DNA of 23,818 bases from Erysipelotrichaceae bacterium UBA3379 (GTDB lineage: Bacteria; Bacillota_I; Bacilli_A; Erysipelotrichales; Coprobacillaceae): the NCBI GenBank assembly GCA_002359025.1, contig DEPZ01000038.1, forward strand, positions 1-23,818, read 5' to 3'. A program made the position numbers and the translations under genes. The notes under the pieces are model-generated. The model had not been told where the DNA came from, searched no databases, and saw only the letters and a list, made by a program, of their open reading frames with translations. Below, in pieces: positions 7,196-13,551 of the stretch (within the stretch, counting starts at the first letter, position 1; the number at the start of each line of letters is the position of its first letter).

Positions 7196-7807
7196 TTATA
7201 TTTGTTGATGCATTTTTTCTTCAGCATCATCTAAATCCTTATATCCATAGGCTTTTACTGTATTTTTCATAATTTCTACAGTCATATTTTCATGATGATT
7301 AGCCATATTAATAATCATTTGACCATAGAGATAAAGACTTGTAGGAGAATAAGTCATTAATTCTCCCCTTAAATATGTTTCAAAAGAAGTATCTTCTTTT
7401 TCATCTTCTTCTTTATGTGTCACTCTAGATAAAGATGCTAATACTGGATATTGTTGATTAAAGCTTTCTCTCATTGAGACTTGTATATTACATATTGTAT
7501 CAATAATTTGTTTTTGAAATTCATCAATACTTGGTAAATCATTTTCAATAGTTTTATAATATTCTGGATCGCTTGATTGCATCATATAAGCATATTTTTC
7601 CATAATAGGATTTCTTCCTATTTCTAAATAAGTTTTTAAATCATTAAGATACGATTGTAATAATTCAGGTGTATAGACAAGAAACTGTGCTGTTCTTTGT
7701 TTTTCAAAAGTTTCAAAATCATCCTGACAACTTGCACGTCCATCAATATGTTGAACATGTTGAAAGAAATCCCATTCTCTTTGAATAATCTCTTCTATTA
7801 TTTCCAT
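7196..7807 (-). CDS. DUF4125 family protein
   Basis: This 203-residue protein is recognised as DUF4125 from its N-terminal segment EWDFFQHVQHIDGRASCQDDFETFEKQR, whose GRASCQDD core is the family signature. The remainder is mostly helical and acidic, with no membrane segment or signal peptide, so it is cytoplasmic. It begins two bases after the stop of the TPR-DUF4037 gene, with GGAGGG seven bases before its ATG, so the two are translated from one message. DUF4125 and DUF4037 are repeatedly found adjacent or fused (recalled, not searched), which suggests a shared complex. The biochemical function is unknown. Confidence 0.78.
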   Translation of the reverse strand: MEIIEEIIQREWDFFQHVQHIDGRASCQDDFETFEKQRTAQFLVYTPELLQSYLNDLKTYLEIGRNPIMEKYAYMMQSSDPEYYKTIENDLPSIDEFQKQIIDTICNIQVSMRESFNQQYPVLASLSRVTHKEEDEKEDTSFETYLRGELMTYSPTSLYLYGQMIINMANHHENMTVEIMKNTVKAYGYKDLDDAEEKMHQQI

Positions 7808-7809
7808 AT

Positions 7810-9507
7810 CTATCCCTCCATGACATGTTTCTGTTTTATTCTTTCATCTTGAATATGCAGCATAATTCTATAAGCATGTCCATCTAAAAAATCATCATCT
7901 ATATCAGTTAAACCTTGATGTTTTAATTCAGTAATGACTTTTTGACATATTTTTTCTATAAGAATATCCTGATGTGTACTTGTTTCTATAAGCTCTAAAA
8001 GAAGAGGTTGTACATCATTTAATATCTTACAATCTTTTAAACCATAATAACTCCATTTGTAATAAGGCTTATATTTTTTATTTAAAAGATAAATAGCTGA
8101 TAATGTTTGATCAATAAATTCTGATAATGCAAGCATTGCAGCAATTTTATCTTGTCTTTTCATACATCTTAAATAATTATATTGACCTGATTGTGCCATC
8201 TTTGCGATTGCTCTTGCTAATTTTTTTAAACGAATATCTTCAGGATAATAATGTAAAGTCTCTCTTAATCGACTCACAACATGATAATGATCTTCAAAGA
8301 TTTCACCATTTGTACAAGCTATCAATCCATTTTCATCTATGTATAACCAATCTTCCAATGTCTGAGGAATACGGCCTATAAATTGTAAAAAGTAATCATC
8401 AATACAAAATACACCTACTCTTCCTTGCCCATGATTTGATGTTAATCTTTTTATTCCACGAAAACTTTGAGGGAGCTTTTCATATCTATCTTGGAGAATT
8501 GCTCCATACTGGCGATAAATATCTCTTGGTAGCCATATACAAAATCCTGGTCCATAATCATGATCTCTAGATATTTCATCATCATAGCCTAAACAATCAG
8601 AACCAAATCCACATAATCCTACAGCAATATAATCCTTTATCTCCGGAAACTCCTCTAACATCTTTTTACCATAAGCCTCATAATATTCTTTACATAACTT
8701 TATTCCCTTTATAGAGGACATTTCTTTTTCAACTTTGTTTTTATTTTCTAACACGATTTTATAATCCTTATTTTTACCAAAAACTCGCTCTATACCATCT
8801 AGTACTTGGTCATATATGTCTAATGCTTTTTGATAATCTTGTTCTAAATAATAACTTTGTGCTAAAGATGCCAGTGTTGCAAAATAATGCGGATCTTTAG
8901 GTGCATGTGTTTTGAATAAATCTATAGAGCGATTTAAACACTTTCTTGCATTTATATAATCTTTCTTTAGAAAATAAATTTGTGATAAATTCGTATAAGT
9001 GACTGCTTCTTCCACTCTACAATCATCTATTTTTTCAATAGAAGATAATGCTTTTTGTTCATATTCTAAAGCCTTATCCAATTCTCCAAGTTCTTGATAA
9101 AGAAGACTTATATTATTATAAAATGAAGCATATCTTTCATCAGACTCATCTAAAGTCTTTGAATAAATCTCTTCTGTTTTTTCATAAAAATATAATGCAT
9201 CCTGATATTTTGCTTGAGCTCTTAATAAAGTTGCTATATTTAAATAGGTTGTTGCTGCAAAATGTGTATCTTCTAAACCTGTACTCTTTAATATTTTTAG
9301 TGCTTGTTCACAAATCTGATTGCCTAATTCAAACTGTGCAGTTACACGATAATAACCAATCAATTCACTTAATAAACTCAAAACAATATCATCTCTATTT
9401 TGAGCCATTGCTTCATTTAGTTGTTCCAAAATATACTGATAAGCTTTTTGTATGTCATTTTGACTATAAAATTGATCTAATGTTTCTAAAATACTATTAA
9501 TATCCAT
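7810..9507 (-). CDS. TPR protein with C-terminal DUF4037 nucleotidyltransferase-like domain
   Basis: This 565-residue protein starts with about 250 residues of tetratricopeptide repeats of the kinesin-light-chain type (for example SFYNNISLLYQELGELDKALEYE and TYTNLSQIYFLKKDY). The C-terminal half is DUF4037, a nucleotidyltransferase-fold domain. The signature GS-x11-DHD is visible in GFGSDCLGYDD followed by EISRDHDYGPGF, matching the hG[GS]-x(9-13)-Dh[DE] pattern. It may therefore transfer a nucleotide to a protein or small molecule, with the TPRs recruiting a target. The ATG at 9507 is preferred over GTG at 9516 because AGGTG lies six bases before it. It is the first of two coupled genes; a strong hairpin abuts its ribosome binding site. 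The substrate is unknown. Confidence 0.78.
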   Translation of the reverse strand: MDINSILETLDQFYSQNDIQKAYQYILEQLNEAMAQNRDDIVLSLLSELIGYYRVTAQFELGNQICEQALKILKSTGLEDTHFAATTYLNIATLLRAQAKYQDALYFYEKTEEIYSKTLDESDERYASFYNNISLLYQELGELDKALEYEQKALSSIEKIDDCRVEEAVTYTNLSQIYFLKKDYINARKCLNRSIDLFKTHAPKDPHYFATLASLAQSYYLEQDYQKALDIYDQVLDGIERVFGKNKDYKIVLENKNKVEKEMSSIKGIKLCKEYYEAYGKKMLEEFPEIKDYIAVGLCGFGSDCLGYDDEISRDHDYGPGFCIWLPRDIYRQYGAILQDRYEKLPQSFRGIKRLTSNHGQGRVGVFCIDDYFLQFIGRIPQTLEDWLYIDENGLIACTNGEIFEDHYHVVSRLRETLHYYPEDIRLKKLARAIAKMAQSGQYNYLRCMKRQDKIAAMLALSEFIDQTLSAIYLLNKKYKPYYKWSYYGLKDCKILNDVQPLLLELIETSTHQDILIEKICQKVITELKHQGLTDIDDDFLDGHAYRIMLHIQDERIKQKHVMEG

Positions 9508-9517
9508 TTTCTTCACC

Positions 9518-9552
9518 TAAACAAATAGACACATTATGTGTCTATTTGTTTA
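9518..9552 (-). terminator. 16-bp hairpin at pflA end, abutting the next ribosome binding site
   Basis: A perfect 16-bp stem (9518-9533 with 9537-9552) and a 3-base loop contains the pflA stop codon. Its 3' arm on the minus strand ends TTTGTTTA, so it can act as a terminator. It ends exactly where the AGGTG ribosome binding site of the DUF4037 gene begins, so partial readthrough or translational control is possible. Confidence 0.65.
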
Positions 9553-10285
9553 ATGCATCATGCATTCCTCTAAGTATAACTTTTCTTGCTACAATAGCAT
9601 CAGATTTATCTAAAGGTTCAATTCCTTTTAATGGATATTCCATACCTAAATTCTCATATTTAGGAATACCCATTGTATGATATGGCAATACATCTAATGC
9701 TTTTAAATTCTTTAATGTTGCAATAAATTCTCCTAAACGATATAAATATTCATCATTTTGAGTAATTGTTGGAACAACTACATGTCTAATCCAAATATCA
9801 ATTCCCTTATCATCAACATATCTAGCAAACTTTAAAATCATATCATTAGGCTGAGCAGTTAATTTCTTATGTTCTTTTGGATCAATATGTTTAATATCTA
9901 ACATAATTAAATTTGTCACTGATAATAAACGATCTAATTTTTTTAAATATTCAGGATTTTCATTAAATGTAATCCCTGAAGTATCCAAGCATGTATGTAT
10001 CCCTCTTTTATGACATTCTTCAAATAATTCAGTTAAAAAGTCAATTTGTAGCATTGGTTCTCCACCAGTACATGTGATACCACCATTTTTATAAAATTCT
10101 TCTTTAGATGAGTATTGTTCTAATATTTCTTCTACTGTCATTTGATCTCCGATATTTGGCTTCCAAGTATCTGGATTATGACAATATTTACAGCGCATTG
10201 GACAGCCTTGAAAGAAAACAACAAAACGAATTCCAGGACCGTCTACTGTTCCGCAACTTTCTATTGAATGAATATATCCTTTCAT
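9542..10285 (-). CDS. pflA: Pyruvate formate-lyase activating enzyme
   Basis: This 247-residue radical-SAM protein installs the glycyl radical on pyruvate formate-lyase, using S-adenosylmethionine and a 4Fe-4S cluster in the anaerobic cytoplasm. The cluster motif CPMRCKYC gives Cys28, Cys32 and Cys35; the SAM-binding GGEP lies at 74-77 (GITCTGGEPML). The opening MKGYIHSIESCGTVDGPGIRF is highly typical of PflA, and the length is normal. AGGTG lies five bases before the ATG. It follows the split pfl genes on the same strand but after their terminator, so it probably has its own weak promoter. Here its substrate would be the separate radical-domain protein rather than the large subunit. Confidence 0.95.
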   Translation of the reverse strand: MKGYIHSIESCGTVDGPGIRFVVFFQGCPMRCKYCHNPDTWKPNIGDQMTVEEILEQYSSKEEFYKNGGITCTGGEPMLQIDFLTELFEECHKRGIHTCLDTSGITFNENPEYLKKLDRLLSVTNLIMLDIKHIDPKEHKKLTAQPNDMILKFARYVDDKGIDIWIRHVVVPTITQNDEYLYRLGEFIATLKNLKALDVLPYHTMGIPKYENLGMEYPLKGIEPLDKSDAIVARKVILRGMHDALNK

Positions 10286-10307
10286 AAATACACCTACTTT
10301 CCTATGT

Positions 10308-10313
10308 ATTTTA
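10308..10313 (-). promoter_or_regulatory. Possible -10 box of pflA
   Basis: On the minus strand TGATAAAAT forms a TGn-extended -10 about 25 bases before the pflA start. No good -35 is seen at 16-18 bases. Confidence 0.35.
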
Positions 10314-10354
10314 TCATATTTCTACAAAAATATCATTGATTATGTTTCATTAAT

Positions 10355-10385
10355 ATAAAATAAAAAGGTGCACTAAGCACCTTTT
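10355..10385 (-). terminator. Terminator of the split pfl operon
   Basis: A 9-bp stem, AAAAGGTGC/GCACCTTTT, with a 5-base loop is followed on the minus strand by TATTTTAT. It lies a few bases after the stop of the radical-domain gene. Confidence 0.8.
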
Positions 10386-10391
10386 AAACTC

Positions 10392-10634
10392 TTACATTGA
10401 TTCGTGGAATGTACGAGAAATAACATCATCTTGTTGTTCTTTTGTAAGTTTTACAAAGTTAACAGCATATCCAGATACACGAATTGTTAATTGTGGATAT
10501 TTTTCTGGATGTTTTTGAGCATCTAATAATGTATCTCTATTTAACACGTTAACATTTAAATGATGTCCACCTTTTTCAGCATAAGCATCTAACATACCAA
10601 CTAAATTTTCAACTTGTTGTTCACTTGTTGTCAT
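10392..10634 (-). CDS. grcA: Autonomous glycyl-radical domain of pyruvate formate-lyase (GrcA-like)
   Basis: This 80-residue protein is the complete C-terminal radical domain of pyruvate formate-lyase as a free polypeptide. LVGMLDAYAEKGGHHLNVNV is followed by EKYPQLTIRVSGYAVNF, with the radical-bearing Gly55 in RVSGYA, and it ends ISRTFHESM exactly as complete PFL proteins do. E. coli GrcA (YfiD) and a phage T4 homologue are known free versions that repair oxygen-cleaved PFL. Here the large subunit has no radical domain at all, so this protein must supply it routinely. The ATG at 10634 follows AAAGGAG; an ATG six codons upstream would overlap that site. It is the third gene of the operon. Confidence 0.93.
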   Translation of the reverse strand: MTTSEQQVENLVGMLDAYAEKGGHHLNVNVLNRDTLLDAQKHPEKYPQLTIRVSGYAVNFVKLTKEQQDDVISRTFHESM

Positions 10635-10660
10635 TTTAAAAACTCCTTTCAAGATTAATA

Positions 10661-10867
10661 TTAATATTCGTCATCGTCATCCATTGGCAAATTTGGAATC
10701 TTACAAGCAGTATCACCACTATCACAATCCATCTTTGATACAACGGTAACTTCTTCCATTTCAATATGAGCATTTTCATTGATCTTAACATTAATATGTC
10801 CAGATCCATCACTCATACGCCCATCTAACATTTTGACTAATTCATCAATTTCTTCTTGTGTAGGCAT
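10661..10867 (-). CDS. Small protein related to the first half of the PFL radical domain
   Basis: This 68-residue protein lies between the two parts of the split pyruvate formate-lyase. Its N-terminus EEIDELVKMLDGRMSDGSGH followed by INVKIN lines up with the GrcA-like segment LVGMLDAYAEKGGHHLNVNV, sharing L-V, M-L-D, G, H and N-V. The RVSGYA radical loop is absent; residues 35-68 are unlike PFL, with two cysteines (DCDSGDTAC) and the acidic end PMDDDDEY. The gene is intact: 17 bases after the large-subunit stop, an AGGAAGAAG ribosome binding site, and 26 bases before the radical-domain start. It may be a diverged duplicate that holds the radical domain in place, protects the site when the domain is away, or regulates assembly. 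These roles are guesses. Confidence 0.75.
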   Translation of the reverse strand: MPTQEEIDELVKMLDGRMSDGSGHINVKINENAHIEMEEVTVVSKMDCDSGDTACKIPNLPMDDDDEY

Positions 10868-10884
10868 TTTATCACTTCTTCCTA

Positions 10885-12957
10885 TTAATCAAGATTTCCG
10901 TCTTTGATTGATTCGATATCTAAATCACCAGCAAATACTTGATCATCTTTACCTAATGCACCAGGGATAACTGTGAATGTATTTGAAATACCATCTTGAG
11001 CATCTTTGAATGGTAATTTAGCAACTGATGATAATGATGAAATAGCACCATGAGTATCTCTACCATGCATTGGGTTAGCACCTGGAGCAAATGGTTGTCC
11101 AGCTTTTCTTCCATCAGGAGTATTACCTGTTGCTTTACCATAAACAACGTTAGAAGTAATTGTTAAGATTGAAGTTGTTGGAAGACTATCTCTATAAGTA
11201 TGATGAGAACGAACCATATCCATGAATGTTTCAACTAACCAAGTAGCGATTTCATCAGCTCTATCATCATCGTTACCATATTTAGGGAAATCTCCTTCTA
11301 CTTCGTAATCAACAACTATACCATCTTCATCTCTAATACATTTAACTTTAGCGTATTTGATAGCTGATAATGAGTCAGTAACTACTGATAAACCAGCAAT
11401 ACCTGTTGCGAAGTAACGTTTAACTTCTCTATCATGTAAAGCCATTTGAATTCTTTCGTAAGCATATTTATCATGCATATAATGAATAATATTTAATGCA
11501 TTTACATAAACACCAGCTAACCAAGACATCATATCAACATATTTAGATTTAACATCTTCGAAGTCTAAGTAATCACCTTCAACTGGTCTATATTTTGGAC
11601 CAACTTGTTTCTTAGTTTTTTCATCAACACCACCGTTGATTGCATATAATAAACATTTAGCTAAGTTTGCACGTGCACCAAAGAATTGCATTTCTTTACC
11701 AACTCTCATTGAAGATACACAACATGCAATTGCATAATCGTCACCATGAGTTACTCTCATTAAATCATCGTTTTCATATTGAATTGATGAAGTTTGAATA
11801 GAAGTTTTAGCACAGAATGCTTTGAAGTTTGCTGGTAAACGAGTTGACCATAAAACTGTCATATTTGGTTCTGGTGCAGTACCTAAGTTAGATAATGTGT
11901 GTAAATATCTGAAAGATGTTTTAGTAACCATATGTCTTCCATCAACACCAACACCACCGATTGATTCAGTTACCCAAGTTGGATCTCCTGCAAAGATTGC
12001 ATTATAATCTGGAGTTCTTGCGAATTTTACAATTCTTAATTTCATGATGAAATGATCAATGAATTCTTGGATTTCTTCTTCAGTAAATAAACCTTTCTTT
12101 AAGTCTCTTTCTACATAAATATCAATAAATGTAGAAGTACGTCCTAAAGACATTGCAGCACCGTTTTGTTCTTTAACAGCACCTAAATATCCAAAGTATA
12201 ACCATTGAATTGCTTCTTGACAGTTAGTAGCTGGTCTAGAAATATCGAAACCATATTTAGCTGCCATTTCTTTTAATTCACCTAAAGCTCTAATTTGTTC
12301 GCTTAATTCTTCACGTAATTGAATTACTTTAGAAGTCATTCTTTTTTGTGTAGTTGCAAATTGATTTTTCTTATCTTCAATTAATTTGTCAACACCATAT
12401 AAAGCAACTCTTCTGTAGTCACCAATAATACGTCCACGACCATATCCATCTGGTAAACCAGTGATAATATGAGATGAACGACAAGCTCTCATTTCTGGAG
12501 TATATACATCGAATACACCTTGGTTATGTGTTTTTCTGTATTCTCTAAAAATGTAAGAAATTTCAGGATCTACTTTGTATCCATTTGTTTCACATGCTTG
12601 TTCAGCAATACGGATACCACCAAAAGGTTGTAAAGATCTTTTGAATGGTTTGTCAGTTTGTATACCTACGATTTTTTCTTTAGATCTATCTAAGTAACCT
12701 GCATCGTGAGAAGTTAATGTAGATACAACTTTAGTGTCCATATCTAATACTCCACCAGCTTCTCTTTCTTGTTTAGTTAACTCCATAACTTGAGCCCATA
12801 AATCTTTTGTTGCTTGAGTAGGACCAGCTAAAAATGCATCATCTCCATCATATGGAGTATAGTTTAATTGGATGAAGTCTCTTAAATTAACTTCTTTATT
12901 CCATTTTCCTGCTTGGAAACCTTCCCATGCATCATTCCATTTTTCTGTAAAAGTCAT
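10885..12957 (-). CDS. pflB: Pyruvate formate-lyase large subunit lacking the radical domain
   Basis: The 690-residue product matches pyruvate formate-lyase, which converts pyruvate and CoA to acetyl-CoA and formate under anaerobic conditions. The catalytic pair Cys412-Cys413 is in ACCVSSMRVGKEMQ, and PFGGIRIAEQ, SSHIITGLPDGYGRGRIIGD and NTPDGRKAGQPFAPGANPMH are hallmark segments. Usual family length is about 740-760 residues. Here the chain ends shortly after FTVIPGALGKDD, just before the NLxxLLDGYF-type start of the radical domain. A clean TAA is followed by two further genes, one of which supplies that domain. The start codon follows GGGGGT. A strong promoter lies upstream and a palindrome overlaps its -35. 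Without the partner protein the enzyme should be inactive. Confidence 0.95.
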   Translation of the reverse strand: MTFTEKWNDAWEGFQAGKWNKEVNLRDFIQLNYTPYDGDDAFLAGPTQATKDLWAQVMELTKQEREAGGVLDMDTKVVSTLTSHDAGYLDRSKEKIVGIQTDKPFKRSLQPFGGIRIAEQACETNGYKVDPEISYIFREYRKTHNQGVFDVYTPEMRACRSSHIITGLPDGYGRGRIIGDYRRVALYGVDKLIEDKKNQFATTQKRMTSKVIQLREELSEQIRALGELKEMAAKYGFDISRPATNCQEAIQWLYFGYLGAVKEQNGAAMSLGRTSTFIDIYVERDLKKGLFTEEEIQEFIDHFIMKLRIVKFARTPDYNAIFAGDPTWVTESIGGVGVDGRHMVTKTSFRYLHTLSNLGTAPEPNMTVLWSTRLPANFKAFCAKTSIQTSSIQYENDDLMRVTHGDDYAIACCVSSMRVGKEMQFFGARANLAKCLLYAINGGVDEKTKKQVGPKYRPVEGDYLDFEDVKSKYVDMMSWLAGVYVNALNIIHYMHDKYAYERIQMALHDREVKRYFATGIAGLSVVTDSLSAIKYAKVKCIRDEDGIVVDYEVEGDFPKYGNDDDRADEIATWLVETFMDMVRSHHTYRDSLPTTSILTITSNVVYGKATGNTPDGRKAGQPFAPGANPMHGRDTHGAISSLSSVAKLPFKDAQDGISNTFTVIPGALGKDDQVFAGDLDIESIKDGNLD

Positions 12958-12988
12958 TTTCTAACCCCCTGTTTAATTTTTCGACTTT

Positions 12989-13032
12989 ATTATAGCACTC
13001 TTAATTTATCTGTACAATGAATATTATTCATT
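12989..13032 (-). promoter_or_regulatory. Promoter of the split pfl operon with overlapping palindrome
   Basis: On the minus strand TTGTAC (13012-13017) and TGC-extended TATAAT (12989-12994) are exactly 17 bases apart, a strong sigma-A-type promoter. The perfect inverted repeat AATGAATA-T-TATTCATT (13016-13032) overlaps the -35 and is a likely operator. It resembles a Rex half-site pair (TGAA/TTCA) but with a 5-base rather than 4-base centre, so the regulator is not identified. Confidence 0.75.
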
Positions 13033-13054
13033 TTTTAAATTTTAATTTAAAAAA
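13031..13054. repeat. AT-only inverted repeat upstream of the pfl promoter
   Basis: TTTTTTAAATT and AATTTAAAAAA form perfect 11-bp arms around two T residues. It may be an UP element or a second regulatory site; low complexity makes chance occurrence possible. Confidence 0.4.
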
Positions 13055-13085
13055 TATTGACAAAACATAAAACTCATGCTTAGCC

Positions 13086-13119
13086 AATAAAAAAATAGTA
13101 AGTTACCTTACTATTTTTT
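13086..13119 (-). terminator. Terminator of the EIIB-like gene
   Basis: A 13-bp stem, AAAAAATAGTAAG/CTTACTATTTTTT, with a 4-base loop is followed on the minus strand by TTATTGG. The stop codon lies in the stem. Confidence 0.8.
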
Positions 13120-13462
13120 ATAATATCTTCTTTAAATCTTCTTCAATTAAAGAAGATTGCTTACCAAAAATCATGGATAACTGATTTGCACCTTCTACAA
13201 TTCCACTTGCACCTAATTCCTTAATAAGATCTATTTGTACTTTATCATGTTCCTTAATTCCCACAGTTAACTTAGATGGAGAACTTCTTACTTCTGTAAC
13301 ATTGTTTTGACCACCTAATGCTCCTAATAACTTATAACAATCAACAGTAGATGCAGTTGGTTGTTGTAAATCCTTATTTTTAATAAAGCGTGTAAATCCA
13401 AAATACAATAAGAGAAGAGCTAAAATAACTCCTATAGCTATAAGTATATATTGAAATTCCAT
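13118..13462 (-). CDS. Membrane-anchored PTS EIIB-like protein without phospho-cysteine
   Basis: This 114-residue protein has one hydrophobic segment at about 5-25 (ILIAIGVILALLLLYFGF), then a basic stretch, then a glucose-type PTS EIIB domain (about 43-114). Family features are LLGALGGQNNV, IKELGASGIVEGANQLSMIFG and IEEDLKKIL. The active-site segment that normally reads D-x-C-x-T-R-L-R is here RSSPSKLTV, with Ser61 in place of the phosphorylated cysteine and no conserved arginines. Cys42 lies elsewhere and is not the active-site residue. It therefore cannot act as a normal phosphocarrier and may be a membrane-tethered sensor or scaffold. No IIC or IIA gene is nearby. AGGAAGTG precedes the ATG. 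It is divergent from a RodA-like gene. Confidence 0.75.
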   Translation of the reverse strand: MEFQYILIAIGVILALLLLYFGFTRFIKNKDLQQPTASTVDCYKLLGALGGQNNVTEVRSSPSKLTVGIKEHDKVQIDLIKELGASGIVEGANQLSMIFGKQSSLIEEDLKKIL

Positions 13463-13482
13463 ATTTTCACTTCCTTTTTTTA

Positions 13483-13514
13483 TTTAAAGTCTTTCTTTTT
13501 TATAGTATACTATA
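13483..13514. promoter_or_regulatory. Divergent promoter region with palindrome TATAGTATACTATA
   Basis: For the plus-strand RodA-like gene, TTTAAA (13483-13488) is 17 bases from TATACT (13506-13511). The palindrome at 13501-13514 also offers a -10 to the minus-strand EIIB-like gene, so the two genes may compete for polymerase or share an operator. The minus-strand -35 is poor. Confidence 0.5.
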
Positions 13515-13551
13515 AGATGATAAAAAAAGAAATAACGAAAGAGGGTATTCA

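Noticed and set aside
8127..8381. 84-codon plus-strand frame opposite the DUF4037 domain
   Set aside because: No family resemblance, no ribosome binding site, and fully inside a real gene on the other strand.
9048..9500. 150-codon plus-strand frame opposite the TPR region
   Set aside because: It is antisense to a well-supported coding gene and its leucine-rich content is a by-product of the TPR codons.
10868..10957. The short pflB could be a frameshift or a pseudogene
   Set aside because: A clean TAA is followed by two intact genes with their own ribosome binding sites, and the missing domain is present complete as a separate gene, so a simple error does not explain it.
11822..12007. Plus-strand frame inside pflB
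   Set aside because: The opposite strand encodes highly conserved PFL sequence; this is a shadow.
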